Under the pieces are notes generated by a model, which was not told where the DNA came from, did no database searches, and was given only the letters and a program-made list of their open reading frames with translations. Shown here piece after piece: positions 24,343-32,972 of a DNA stretch of 64,000 bases. How positions within the stretch are numbered: position 1 is the stretch's first letter; each line of letters opens with the position of its first letter. This stretch comes from Flaviflexus equikiangi (lineage in GTDB: Bacteria; Actinomycetota; Actinomycetes; Actinomycetales; Actinomycetaceae): the NCBI RefSeq assembly GCF_014069875.1, contig NZ_CP059676.1:434001-498000 (forward strand), in the 5' to 3' direction. The position numbers and the translations under genes are program-made.

Positions 24343-25203
24343 CTAGTTCACGGCATTCGGGTTCGGGCCGATCCTGCCGGATTCGCCCTGATCGAGGCCG
24401 TCGATCCGTGCAATCTGGTCTGCGCTGAGACGCAGCTCTGCAGAGGCGAAGTTCTCGGCGATACGAGCGGGGCTCGAGGCCTTTGGGATGATGATGCAGT
24501 CATGGGAGAGATGCCAGGAGAGGACAACCTGGGCGGGGGTTGCGCCGGTCTCTGACGCGATCTCGGCAATGACGGGGTTGTCGAGGACGGCTCCGCGGCC
24601 GAGCGGGGACCAGTTCTCGATCGCGATCCCGCGCTCCTGGCACCAGGCGCGCACCTCGACGTTGCCGAAGTGCGGATGTGCTTCGATCTGGTTGACGGCA
24701 GGAAGGACGCCCGTCTCTGCCTCGAGGCGTTCAAGGTGGTCGATCTGGAAGTTCGACACGCCCACGGCATGGGCCTTCCCGGAGTCGCGGAACTCGAGCA
24801 TCGTCTTCCACGTCTCGACGTAGTCGTCGTGCTCTGGCATGGGCCAGTGGATGAGGAACAGATCGATGTAGTCCAGCTGGAGCTTCTCGAGGGTCACCTC
24901 GAACTCGCGCCGGGCGTCGTCGGGTGCATGGAACGTGTTGTTGAGCTTGCTCGTGATGAAGAGCTCGCTGCGATCCATGCCGGTCTCTGCAAGGAAGTCG
25001 GCAATCGCCTGCCCCACACCCTCCTCATTCTTGTACATCTGTGCGGTGTCGATGTGTCGGTAGCCTGCGCGGAGCGCCTCGCCGACGCGGGCCGCGGCGT
25101 CTTCCGGAGCGATGAGGAAGGTGCCGAATCCGAGGGTCGGGATGGTGGGCGAATCCACGTCCGCGATGGAGTTGGTCAATGTCAGTTCGTGCTTGTATGC
25201 CAT
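24343..25203 (-). CDS. Aldo/keto reductase
   Basis: This 286-residue NADPH-dependent oxidoreductase has the complete AKR tetrad: D52 and Y57 in GYRHIDTAQMYKNEEGVG, K87 in LFITSKLNN and H119 in DLFLIHWPMP. The C-terminal IIPKASSPARIAENF is the NADP-phosphate-binding region. The length and motif set match the AKR5 group, which includes 2,5-diketo-D-gluconate reductases, but substrate range in this group is broad. ATG 25203 has no Shine-Dalgarno; TAGGGT at 25211-25216 fits a leaderless transcript. Confidence 0.92.
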   Translation of the reverse strand: MAYKHELTLTNSIADVDSPTIPTLGFGTFLIAPEDAAARVGEALRAGYRHIDTAQMYKNEEGVGQAIADFLAETGMDRSELFITSKLNNTFHAPDDARREFEVTLEKLQLDYIDLFLIHWPMPEHDDYVETWKTMLEFRDSGKAHAVGVSNFQIDHLERLEAETGVLPAVNQIEAHPHFGNVEVRAWCQERGIAIENWSPLGRGAVLDNPVIAEIASETGATPAQVVLSWHLSHDCIIIPKASSPARIAENFASAELRLSADQIARIDGLDQGESGRIGPNPNAVN

Positions 25204-25271
25204 GACTCAAACCCTAGCGCCACCACCCGCCCCACCCGCAAAGCGCGGGCAACACGCCGATAGCGGAACCT

Positions 25272-25277
25272 TAGACT
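25272..25277 (+). promoter_or_regulatory. TAGACT -10 box of a long nrdD leader
   Basis: TAGACT fits a sigma-70-type -10 hexamer. If used, it would give a leader of about 210 bases before nrdD, including the structured element at 25302-25359. No clear -35 box is seen. Confidence 0.35.
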
Positions 25278-25301
25278 CGGTCGGTCATTGGAAGGAATCC
25301 A

Positions 25302-25359
25302 GGCAGGGCGGGAGGCGCGCGGTCTCGACGGTTGTCAAAAGTGGACACCCGCCGCTGCC
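25302..25359 (+). promoter_or_regulatory. Structured 5' leader element of nrdD
   Basis: GGCAGGGCGGG (25302-25312) pairs with CCCGCC and CTGCC (25348-25353 and 25355-25359), giving an 11-bp stem with one bulged G closing a 35-base internal region. It lies far upstream of the start codon. It could be an unrecognised riboswitch or attenuator. I could not fit it to the cobalamin riboswitch consensus by eye. Confidence 0.35.
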
Positions 25360-25458
25360 CGCATGATGTGAGGGGGAAGACAGTGTCGGATTCAGCGCCC
25401 CTGCCACCGGATTTGAGGAAATCAGCCCTGCCTTCCCAAGATTCTGCCCGGCGCCGAA

Positions 25459-25474
25459 CTACAATATGTAGTGT
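25459..25474 (+). promoter_or_regulatory. NrdR-box candidate overlapping a -10 box
   Basis: CTACAATATGTAGTGT resembles half of the NrdR consensus (acaCwATATwTAGTGT) and overlaps TACAAT (25460-25465), a good -10 hexamer 32 bases before the nrdD start. NrdR represses ribonucleotide reductase genes when dATP is high. A second box, usual for NrdR, is not evident. Confidence 0.5.
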
Positions 25475-25496
25475 TCATATTCAAAAGGAGCACAAG

Positions 25497-27647
25497 ATGT
25501 CGTTATTGTCGGGAGTTTCCACGCTCGTGGTGAAGCGTGATGGTCGCACCGCTAAGTTCGATCCGGCAAAGATCTATCGCGCCATCAGCGCCGCCCTGCT
25601 CAGCCGCGGCATCGAGGATCATGACTTCACCGCGGCCGCGACAGCGGACGTCGTCGCATCCCTGAGCGGCGGTGAGCTGGACATCCCCACCATTCAGAAA
25701 GCGGTCGAGGATCGGCTCATGAAGTCCGAATATCCCGAAGTGGCTCGGGCCTACATCGAATACCGGCATGATCGGGATGTCGAACGTGAACGCGCCATGG
25801 ACGTGCAGTACTCGGTGGGGCGGCTCCTGCGGCGGGACAAGACTGTCGTGAACGAGAACGCGAACAAGGACGCAACGGTTTTCAACACGCAGCGCGACCT
25901 GACGGCCGGCTCCGTCGCCAAAGCGTACGCATTGAAGGAACTCCTGCCCCCGCATGTCGCCAACGCCCACATCAAGGGTGACATCCACTTCCACGACCTC
26001 GATTACAACCCGTTCCAGCCGATGACGAACTGCTGCCTCATCGATATTCCCTCGATGCTGAGCGAAGGATTCCAGATCGGCAATGCTCGCGTGGAGTCTC
26101 CTCGATCGATCAACACTGCCACTGCACAGATCGCCCAGATCATCGCCAATGTTGCCTCCAGCCAGTATGGCGGGTGCTCCGTCGATCGCACGGATGAGGT
26201 GCTCGCGCCGTTCGCTCGCATCAACTACGACAAGCACATGGCGGATGCTGAAGTGTGGGTCGCCGAAGACAAGCGGGAAGAATACGCGATGGCGAAGACC
26301 CGCAAAGACATCTACGACGCCATGCAGTCACTCGAATACGAGATCAACACCCTCTACTCATCGAACGGGCAGACTCCGTTCGTCACGCTCGGATTCGGCC
26401 TCGGCGAAGGCGTGTTCGAGAGGGAGATCCAGAAGGCTATTCTCGCCGTCCGCATCGGCGGCATCGGCAAAGACCGCCACACCGCGATCTTCCCGAAGCT
26501 CGTCTTCGGTCTGCGCCGGGGAGTCAACCTCGAACCATCCGACCCGAATTACGACATCAAGCAGCTCGCTCTCGAATGTTCGACGAAGCGCATGTACCCC
26601 GACGTCATCTCCTATGACAAGCTGACCGAGATCGAGGGCGACTACAAGGTTCCCATGGGCTGCCGCTCCTTCCTTCCCAAGTGGATCGACCCGACAACGG
26701 GGGAGGCCGTCAACGCTGGCCGCAACAATCTCGGAGTCGTCACCCTCAACATCCCTCGCATCGCCATCGAAGCACGCGGAGACAAGGCCAAGTTCTGGAA
26801 GCTCGTGGGGGAGAGGATGGAGATCCTCAAGGATGCGCTCCTGTTCCGCATCCGCCGCTGCGAAGAGGCCGTCCCGGAGAATGCACCGATCCTCTACAAG
26901 CACGGCGCTCTCGGCCTCCGAGCAGAAGAAGGCGCCGACTCGGTCAAAGAGTTCTTCCGCGCGCACCGCGCCACCGCCTCAATCGGGTACATCGGGCTCT
27001 ATGAGGCCGCAACCTGCTTCTATGGGCCGGAGTGGGAAACGGATCGCGAGGCCAAAGAGTTCACTCTCGACATCGTCCGCACGCTCAACCACTACGCGGA
27101 AGAATGGCGCGCAGAATACCCATACTGGTTCTCCGTCTACGCCACGCCCTCCGAGTCCCTCACCGACCGGTTCTGCCGACTCGATCGCGAGAAGTTCGGG
27201 GACGTCCCCGACGTGACCGACAAGGACTACTACACGAACTCCTATCATTACGACGTCCGCAAGAAGATCACCCCGTTCGAGAAGATCGACTTCGAATCCG
27301 AATACCCCCAGTATTCCAAGGGCGGCTTCATCCACTACTGCGAATACCCCAAGCTCACCCACAATACGAAGGCGCTCGAGACGGTGTGGGACTACGCCTA
27401 CGACAGGGTGGCCTATCTCGGCACCAACACGCCGATCGACCGCTGCTACGAGTGCGGCTTCGAGGGAGAGTTCTCGCCGACAGCGGAAGGCTTCGCCTGC
27501 CCCGATTGCGGGAACGATGATCCCAAGACCTGCGACGTGGTCAAACGGACGTGCGGATACCTCGGCAACCCGCAGCGTCGCCCGATGGTGCACGGACGGC
27601 ACACCGAGATCGCGAGCCGCGTCAAGCACATGGACGAGCAGGAGTAG
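25497..27647 (+). CDS. nrdD: Anaerobic (class III) ribonucleoside-triphosphate reductase
   Basis: This 716-residue glycyl-radical enzyme reduces ribonucleoside triphosphates to deoxynucleotides without oxygen. An ATP-cone (about residues 8-95; VVKRDGRTAKFDPAKIYRAI) gives allosteric control. The catalytic barrel contains DIHFHDLDYNPFQPMTNCC with the active cysteines. A zinc site appears as CYECGFEGEF and CPDCGN, and the glycyl radical residue is G687 in RTCGYLG, 30 residues from the end. AAGGAG at 25485-25490 fixes ATG 25497; the frame open further upstream is not coding. nrdG follows after two bases. Confidence 0.97.
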   Translation: MSLLSGVSTLVVKRDGRTAKFDPAKIYRAISAALLSRGIEDHDFTAAATADVVASLSGGELDIPTIQKAVEDRLMKSEYPEVARAYIEYRHDRDVERERAMDVQYSVGRLLRRDKTVVNENANKDATVFNTQRDLTAGSVAKAYALKELLPPHVANAHIKGDIHFHDLDYNPFQPMTNCCLIDIPSMLSEGFQIGNARVESPRSINTATAQIAQIIANVASSQYGGCSVDRTDEVLAPFARINYDKHMADAEVWVAEDKREEYAMAKTRKDIYDAMQSLEYEINTLYSSNGQTPFVTLGFGLGEGVFEREIQKAILAVRIGGIGKDRHTAIFPKLVFGLRRGVNLEPSDPNYDIKQLALECSTKRMYPDVISYDKLTEIEGDYKVPMGCRSFLPKWIDPTTGEAVNAGRNNLGVVTLNIPRIAIEARGDKAKFWKLVGERMEILKDALLFRIRRCEEAVPENAPILYKHGALGLRAEEGADSVKEFFRAHRATASIGYIGLYEAATCFYGPEWETDREAKEFTLDIVRTLNHYAEEWRAEYPYWFSVYATPSESLTDRFCRLDREKFGDVPDVTDKDYYTNSYHYDVRKKITPFEKIDFESEYPQYSKGGFIHYCEYPKLTHNTKALETVWDYAYDRVAYLGTNTPIDRCYECGFEGEFSPTAEGFACPDCGNDDPKTCDVVKRTCGYLGNPQRRPMVHGRHTEIASRVKHMDEQE

Positions 27648-27649
27648 AC

Positions 27650-28282
27650 GTGCCGAGAGTAGACGCGGACGGCATCACGCAGCCGGGCAGTGGCGAGTGG
27701 GACGGTCTCGTCCTCTCGTCGCGCCGCGTCGCCGACTACAAGCCGTACACATTCGTCGACGGGGAGGGCGTCCGCTGCTCTCTCTACGTTGCGGGATGCC
27801 CATTCACGTGCCCGGGTTGCTACAACGAAGCAGCCCAATCCTTCCGCTACGGCACCCCTTACAGTCAAGAGCTGGAAGATCGCATCCTCACCGATCTCGC
27901 CAAGCCCTATGTGGCGGGACTATCCCTCCTCGGCGGCGAACCGATGCTGGCCACGCCGATCCTGCTCCCACTCGCGCAGAGGGTCTCGGCGGAGTTCGCG
28001 GGTGAAAAGACCATCTGGATCTGGTCCGGATATACGTACGAGCAGATCATGGCGGACACGGAGGACAAGATCGCCCTCCTCGACCTGTGCGACGTCCTGG
28101 TCGACGGCCCGTTTATCCAACGGCTCTACCACCACGATCTGGCTTTCCGCGGGTCGGCGAACCAGCGCATCATCGATCTTGCGGCTTCCCGCGCGCGCGG
28201 AACCGCTGTGCCGTGGCACAGCTCAGGGCCGGACAGAGAGGATTCCGTCCCCTTTCTCGCACCCGCCCCACCACCATCCTAA
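27650..28282 (+). CDS. nrdG: Anaerobic ribonucleotide reductase activating enzyme
   Basis: This 210-residue radical-SAM enzyme installs the glycyl radical on NrdD. The iron-sulfur motif is C50-x3-C54-x2-C57 (AGCPFTCPGCYNEA), followed by the SAM-contact region SLLGGEPML. GTG 27650 follows the nrdD stop by two bases with AGGAG in the end of nrdD, so the two are cotranslated. The C-terminal end is longer than in E. coli NrdG (about 155 residues) and is proline-rich (FLAPAPPPS). Reduction by flavodoxin or ferredoxin is expected from the family. Confidence 0.95.
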   Translation: MPRVDADGITQPGSGEWDGLVLSSRRVADYKPYTFVDGEGVRCSLYVAGCPFTCPGCYNEAAQSFRYGTPYSQELEDRILTDLAKPYVAGLSLLGGEPMLATPILLPLAQRVSAEFAGEKTIWIWSGYTYEQIMADTEDKIALLDLCDVLVDGPFIQRLYHHDLAFRGSANQRIIDLAASRARGTAVPWHSSGPDREDSVPFLAPAPPPS

Positions 28283-28365
28283 GAACCGGGCCGTTTCAGG
28301 GGCTTATTCCTGTACGCTTTCGGTTAATCCCACTCCCGAGATGCGGGAGGGGCGAGGAGAAGGCC

Positions 28366-29064
28366 ATGGATCCTGAGACACGGACCGGGGTCCCAGCCCA
28401 TATCGCGGCAACATCGGCACTCCTTGTTGTCGTCCTCGTGCACCTCATCGGACAGCTCTTCGTCCCCTCATCATTCGCCACGCAGGCGAGCCAGGTCCTC
28501 CTCATGCCCGCACTCGCGGGAGTGCTCTATGCCGCGACGAGCCGCCCGCGTCCCCTCCTCGTCAAACTGGGGTTGCTCGCGCTGTTCTTCTCCTGGCTGG
28601 GAGACACGGTGCCGCGCTTCCTGTCGGGTGATGCCGGGTTCTTGGCCATGGTGGGCGGCTTTCTCCTCGCCCAGGCTGTCTACGTGATTGCGCTGTGGCC
28701 CTACCGGTCCCGCTCGATCGCGGCGAAACCTCTCCTTGTCGCACCCTATGTCGCGGTCGCGATCGCTCTCCTCTCCCTGTGCGTGGGCAGTGCGGGAGCA
28801 CTTGCGGTTCCTATCATCATCTATGCGGGCGTGATTGTGGCGATGGCGGTACTTGCCACGGGGCTGAGCTTCACGGCAGCGTGCGGCGGAGCGGTCTTTC
28901 TCCTGTCAGACTCACTGATCGCGCTCAACGCCTTCGCCGATATCACTCTCCCCGGCCACGGCTTCTGGGTCATGGTCACCTATGTCCTCGGCCAGAGTCT
29001 TCTCGTCCAGGCCATCATCCGGCAGAGCGAACAGGCGCAGGGCCTGCCTCTCGGCAGGCCCTGA
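28366..29064 (+). CDS. YhhN/lysoplasmalogenase-family membrane protein
   Basis: This 232-residue protein has eight predicted membrane helices and matches the YhhN (TMEM86-like) family: FFSWLGDTVPRFL contains the conserved aspartate, and GGAVFLLSDSLIALN the second. Vertebrate TMEM86B hydrolyses lysoplasmalogens, and some bacterial members show the same activity. Plasmalogens are made by anaerobes, so this would suit an organism with class III reductase, but that link is inference. ATG 28366 follows GAGGAGAAGG. It converges with the P-type ATPase gene without spacer. Confidence 0.83.
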   Translation: MDPETRTGVPAHIAATSALLVVVLVHLIGQLFVPSSFATQASQVLLMPALAGVLYAATSRPRPLLVKLGLLALFFSWLGDTVPRFLSGDAGFLAMVGGFLLAQAVYVIALWPYRSRSIAAKPLLVAPYVAVAIALLSLCVGSAGALAVPIIIYAGVIVAMAVLATGLSFTAACGGAVFLLSDSLIALNAFADITLPGHGFWVMVTYVLGQSLLVQAIIRQSEQAQGLPLGRP

Positions 29065-30975
29065 TCAGCGTCGGACAGTCTCGAGACGAGACTCCTCTGG
29101 CAGACGTTTCGTCACCCGGGGCGGCCTCTTTCTCAAGAGCCGCATTGCGTTGAGGATGACGATGAGGACGGAGAGTTCGTGGACGAGCATCCCGATCGTC
29201 ATCGTCACACCTCCGGCAAAAACCCCTGCCAGGAGCGCCACGACTGTCACGAGCGCAATCACGATGTTCTGTTTCATGACAGCGACGGTCCGCTTCGCAA
29301 GATCGAGGGCCCTGGGGAGCTTCATGAGATCATCGGCGATGAGTGCGATGTCGGCGGTCTCGATCGCAACATCGGTTCCTCCCGCTCCCATCGCCACACC
29401 GATGTCGGCCACGGCAAGCGCCGGAGCGTCGTTCACACCATCTCCCACCATGGCAACGCGGTAGCCCTGGGCTTGGAGATCCTGGATCGCCTCGAGCTTG
29501 TCGTCTGGAAGGAGACCCGCACGGACGTCATCGATTCCCGTCTGAGCGGCGATAGCTCGTGCGACGAGTGCCGAGTCACCGGTGAGCATGACGACACGCG
29601 TGACACCTGCTCGATGCAGATCGGCCACCATCTGTCGCGCTTCGCTCCGAATCGTGTCGGCGACGGCGATCACACCGATGGTCTCACCGTCCACAGCGAC
29701 GAGCATGGCGGTCTTCCCTGCGGCTGCTAGGCGCTCCGCATGACGATTCGCGTCGTCTATGAGAATGCCTTCGCGTTCGAGGAGTGCCGTGTTGCCGACA
29801 AGGATGCGGCGGCCACCCTCGGTGGCGATGATTCCCATACCTGTCACATTCTCGGTCGTGTCCGGGAATCCGGGCCCCAACAGTCCCTTCTCGGCGGCAG
29901 CGGAGACGATGGGTGCCGAGAGCGGATGCTCGGATCCGGACTCCGCAATCCCCGCCCATCCCACCACCTCATCAGCCGTGTGATCTCCGAGAGCGACAAT
30001 ATCCGTCAACGTGGGTCTTCCCTCAGTGAGGGTGCCCGTCTTATCGAGCGCGACAGCGGTGATCTTGGCGGCGTTCTCGACGTATTCCCCGCCCTTGATA
30101 AGAATCCCTTCGGTTGCGGCACGGCCGATCCCTGCGACGATGGCGACGGGAATGGAGATGACGAGCGCCCCCGGACATCCGATGACAAGCAGTGTCAGAG
30201 CGAGCGTGACGTTGCCGGTGATGAGCCCTCCCGCTATCGCGAGGATGATGATGCCGGGGGTGTACCACTGGGAGAAACGATCGATGAAGGCCTGCGTCTT
30301 CGCCTTCGCCTCGGCGGCCTCCTCGACGCGGGTGATGATCTTCGCCAGCGTCGTGTCGGCACCGACGCCTGTCGCCTTGACGGTGATGAGGCCCCCCGTC
30401 GACATCGTCCCCGCGAACACCAGATCGCCCTCCGTCTTCTCGGCGGGAATCGATTCGCCCGTGATGCTCGACTGGTCAAGGGTTCCCCGGCCGGTGACGA
30501 CCATGCCATCGACGGGAGCCTTCGCGCCGTTCTTGATGACGACAGTCTCACCGATTCTCACGGTGTGCGCAGGTACCTCGACCTGCTCGCCGCCGCGCAG
30601 AACAATCGCTGTATCAGGAGCCACCTCGATGAGCTCGGAGAGAGCGGACCGAGTCTTGTTCATGGTCCGTGCCTCAAGGGCGTGACCGAAGGCGAAGAGG
30701 AAGGTGACCGCCGCTGCTTCCCAATAGTTTCCGATGACGATCGCGCCGATCGCGGCGATCGTGACGAGCAGATCGATCGCTATGGAACCGCGGCTCAAGG
30801 CTCGCACCGCCTGACGTGCGATGGGGAAGCCTGCCGCCACTGCGGCAGCGACCATGAGGATGCTTCCCCACAGGGTTGAGTCGAGGACGAATTCTGCCGT
30901 CCACGAGGAAAGGATGAAGAGGCCGGCGATCGCGGGAGTGGCCCACGGGCCGTTGAACCATAGTCGAAGTGTCAT
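29065..30975 (-). CDS. Heavy-metal-translocating P1B-type ATPase with a CPG motif
   Basis: This 636-residue P-type ATPase has D311-K-T-G-T (phosphorylation), SSITGESIPAEK (actuator), GDGVNDAPAL (hinge) and no N-terminal metal-binding domain. The intramembrane metal motif in helix 6 is C267-P-G (VIGCPGALVIS), not the usual CPC of copper, zinc and cadmium pumps. The last helices read MLVHELSVLIVILNAMRLL, similar to the HExS region of ZntA-like pumps. Metal specificity is therefore uncertain, with Zn, Cd, Fe or Mn possible. Its start codon lies in an 11-bp inverted repeat, probably an operator. The gene appears monocistronic. Confidence 0.9.
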   Translation of the reverse strand: MTLRLWFNGPWATPAIAGLFILSSWTAEFVLDSTLWGSILMVAAAVAAGFPIARQAVRALSRGSIAIDLLVTIAAIGAIVIGNYWEAAAVTFLFAFGHALEARTMNKTRSALSELIEVAPDTAIVLRGGEQVEVPAHTVRIGETVVIKNGAKAPVDGMVVTGRGTLDQSSITGESIPAEKTEGDLVFAGTMSTGGLITVKATGVGADTTLAKIITRVEEAAEAKAKTQAFIDRFSQWYTPGIIILAIAGGLITGNVTLALTLLVIGCPGALVISIPVAIVAGIGRAATEGILIKGGEYVENAAKITAVALDKTGTLTEGRPTLTDIVALGDHTADEVVGWAGIAESGSEHPLSAPIVSAAAEKGLLGPGFPDTTENVTGMGIIATEGGRRILVGNTALLEREGILIDDANRHAERLAAAGKTAMLVAVDGETIGVIAVADTIRSEARQMVADLHRAGVTRVVMLTGDSALVARAIAAQTGIDDVRAGLLPDDKLEAIQDLQAQGYRVAMVGDGVNDAPALAVADIGVAMGAGGTDVAIETADIALIADDLMKLPRALDLAKRTVAVMKQNIVIALVTVVALLAGVFAGGVTMTIGMLVHELSVLIVILNAMRLLRKRPPRVTKRLPEESRLETVRR

Positions 30976-31006
30976 GAGTGTCCGTTCGTAGTGCTGACAC
31001 TCATGA
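30972..31006. promoter_or_regulatory. Inverted repeat over the P-type ATPase start
   Basis: TCATGAGTGTC (30972-30982) and GACACTCATGA (30996-31006) form a perfect 11-bp inverted repeat with 13 bases between. The right arm of the minus-strand reading holds a second ATG that opens a ten-codon frame (MSVSTTNGHS) ending in an ATGA overlap with the ATPase start. Operator, leader peptide or translation-blocking hairpin are all possible. Confidence 0.55.
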
Positions 31007-31254
31007 ATCTAGGAGGGGCGGACGATTGACTCCATGACGGCGATCAATGAACGGCATGATGGCTGATGATCGCCGGACTGCGACGATCGCACCGCATTGG
31101 TGGCCTGGCAGGTGGGATGCGGCAGGCGCTCGGCCGCGACTCGAGGCTCAGGCCAACAGGACGGGCGCGCTCGATTCTGCGGTCTGCCGGCGCGAACCGG
31201 ATAGGCGGGGCGCGAGCGGACCCTCTCGAGCCGGGGATACACCCCGGGCCCCGT

Positions 31255-31755
31255 TTAGCGCGCCGTGACGGGCGGTTCAGCGGACCACGGGAACACGATC
31301 CACTGGTCGGTGTGGCGCCACACGTAGTCCGGCTTCACGACAGATCGCGGCTTGCCATAGATGACGGCAGAGCGGACGTCCGCACCGTCCTTCGTCAGGA
31401 GGTCGATCACGAGGGCGAGAGTGCGTCCCGAATCCGCCACGTCATCGACAACGAGCAGGTTCTTGCCTGCGATGTTCTCCGTGTCGAGGAGAGGAGCGAG
31501 GAGGACGGGGTCCGGAAGAGTCTCTTCAACGTCCGTGTAGAACTCGACGTTGATCGCGTCGGAAAGCTTGACGCCGAGAGAGTAGGAGAGCGCTCCTGCC
31601 GGGAGCAGGCCGCCGCGTGCGACGGCGATGATGATCTCGGGCACGAAGCCTGAGTCTGCGATGGTCTGGGCGAGTTCCCGCGAAGCAGTTCCGAACCCTT
31701 CCCAGGTCAGAACCTCTTTAGAGTCCAGGTCGGTTGAATCCGCGTGGTAGGCCAT
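31255..31755 (-). CDS. Purine-type phosphoribosyltransferase
   Basis: This 166-residue type-I phosphoribosyltransferase has the PRPP-binding loop NLLVVDDVADSGRTL (about residues 97-111) and IIIAVARGGLLPAGALSYSL before it, closest to xanthine/guanine/hypoxanthine PRTases such as Gpt or bacterial Xpt. It would salvage a purine base using PRPP. Base specificity cannot be decided from the short hood. GAAGGAGAAGG precedes ATG 31755; a longer frame to 31803 lacks a ribosome site. It stands alone between the P-type ATPase and ddh, both on the same strand. Confidence 0.85.
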   Translation of the reverse strand: MAYHADSTDLDSKEVLTWEGFGTASRELAQTIADSGFVPEIIIAVARGGLLPAGALSYSLGVKLSDAINVEFYTDVEETLPDPVLLAPLLDTENIAGKNLLVVDDVADSGRTLALVIDLLTKDGADVRSAVIYGKPRSVVKPDYVWRHTDQWIVFPWSAEPPVTAR

Positions 31756-31845
31756 CCTTCTCCTTCTCGTCGTGAGACAGATGCTACCCCGCCGCATATG
31801 CAACGGGGTAGCCGACTGGGTCCGATAGGCCTGTGACGTGCGCTC

Positions 31846-32805
31846 TTAGACGTCTCGCGTGAGCAACTCCTCAAGAGATTCCGGTGCGAGGAGGTAGGGC
31901 GGGACCTCGAGGACGCTGAAAGCCCCGGTCAGTCCAGCATCTTTCAGTCGGTAGGCGGCGCGACCATAGGCGACCTGCACGGCCGCGGTGAAGTCAGGAT
32001 TCGATTCGAGGGCAAGGGAGAATTCGACGGCATTCGTCGTTCCGCCCAGCGTTCCCGAGGTGATGACGTGCCCGCCGTGGGGAAGCCCCTGATGATCGCG
32101 GGCGAAGTCCTCCTCGGAGATGAAATGGACTTCGACCTCGTAGCCGACGAAATAGTCGGGCATGGTGACGATCTCCTCGCGGATGCGATCCTGGTCCGAC
32201 TCATCGGCCACCACCCAGCATTGGCGCAGGTGTGCGCCGTGCCCGGTGACGTCTGCGCCGTGGCCGCCCCGTGCCGCCTCGATCGCGTCTTCGCGCGGAA
32301 TCGTGTACTGGACGGCCTTCTTCACGCCGTCGATTCTCCGCAGAGCATCCGAGTGTCCCTGCGACACTCCCTTGCCCCAGAACGTGTTCTGCTGCGAGGT
32401 GGGGAAGATTGACGAGGCGATCGTGCGGTTGAGCGAGAACAGGCCCGGATCCCAGCCGGTCGACACGATGGCGACGTTGCCGCTGTCTGCGGCAGCTTCA
32501 TCCATGGCCTCGTAGTGGGCGGGGATCTTCTTATGGTTGTCGTAGGTGTCGACCGTGGAGAAGGAGGCGGCGAAAGCGGTGGCCTGCTCGGGGATATCGG
32601 TCGCGCTGCCCAGGCACAGGAACAACACATCGACGCTGTCGCGATACGAGTCGATGTCGGCCACGGGGTAGACCGGGGTGTCGGTGTCGAGTTCGGCCCT
32701 GCGTGAGAAGATGCCGACGAGCTCCATGTCCGGCTGGTTGCGGATATTCTCCTCAACGCTCCGCCCAAGATTCCCGTATCCCACGATCGCAGTTCTGATA
32801 GTCAT
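31846..32805 (-). CDS. ddh: meso-Diaminopimelate D-dehydrogenase
   Basis: This 319-residue NADPH enzyme reductively aminates tetrahydrodipicolinate directly to meso-diaminopimelate for lysine and peptidoglycan. It is collinear with Corynebacterium glutamicum Ddh: AIVGYGNLGRSVEENI (Rossmann), GIFSRRAELDT, FLCLGSATDIPEQA, VDTYDNHKKIPAHY, STGWDPGLFSLNR, GVSQGHSDALRRI and MPDYFVGYEVEV are all conserved. Only some Actinobacteria have this one-step route. dapC at the window end indicates the succinylase route is also present. No genes around it share the pathway. Confidence 0.96.
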   Translation of the reverse strand: MTIRTAIVGYGNLGRSVEENIRNQPDMELVGIFSRRAELDTDTPVYPVADIDSYRDSVDVLFLCLGSATDIPEQATAFAASFSTVDTYDNHKKIPAHYEAMDEAAADSGNVAIVSTGWDPGLFSLNRTIASSIFPTSQQNTFWGKGVSQGHSDALRRIDGVKKAVQYTIPREDAIEAARGGHGADVTGHGAHLRQCWVVADESDQDRIREEIVTMPDYFVGYEVEVHFISEEDFARDHQGLPHGGHVITSGTLGGTTNAVEFSLALESNPDFTAAVQVAYGRAAYRLKDAGLTGAFSVLEVPPYLLAPESLEELLTRDV

Positions 32806-32921
32806 GCTGGAGTCCTCCCCGAAATAGTCGTACGCCTAAGGCTAAGGCGCGGGGCGCCTGTCAGTCGACAGTAGCCGCGCGGCGGCCACGAGAGAAAAAA
32901 CGCACACAACACCGGGAATAT

Positions 32922-32937
32922 AGTTGCGATTTCAACT
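32922..32937. promoter_or_regulatory. AGTTG-n6-CAACT dyad before the LLM gene
   Basis: AGTTG (32922-32926) and CAACT (32933-32937) form a short inverted repeat 36 bases before the LLM oxidoreductase start, in an AT-rich stretch with promoter-like TATAGT nearby. It could bind a redox or MarR/HxlR-type regulator, which is not encoded here. Confidence 0.35.
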
Positions 32938-32972
32938 GTTGTAGGTGGTGGAATCTATAGGAAGAAGGACAC

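Noticed and set aside
25285-25440. Cobalamin riboswitch before nrdD
   Set aside because: G/C-rich pairing and the gene context suggested it, but I could not align the conserved core boxes, so only an unassigned structured leader is reported.
25332-25496. N-terminal extension of nrdD by 55 codons
   Set aside because: AAGGAG and the conserved NrdD start place translation at 25497; the upstream part looks like a leader with a promoter box.
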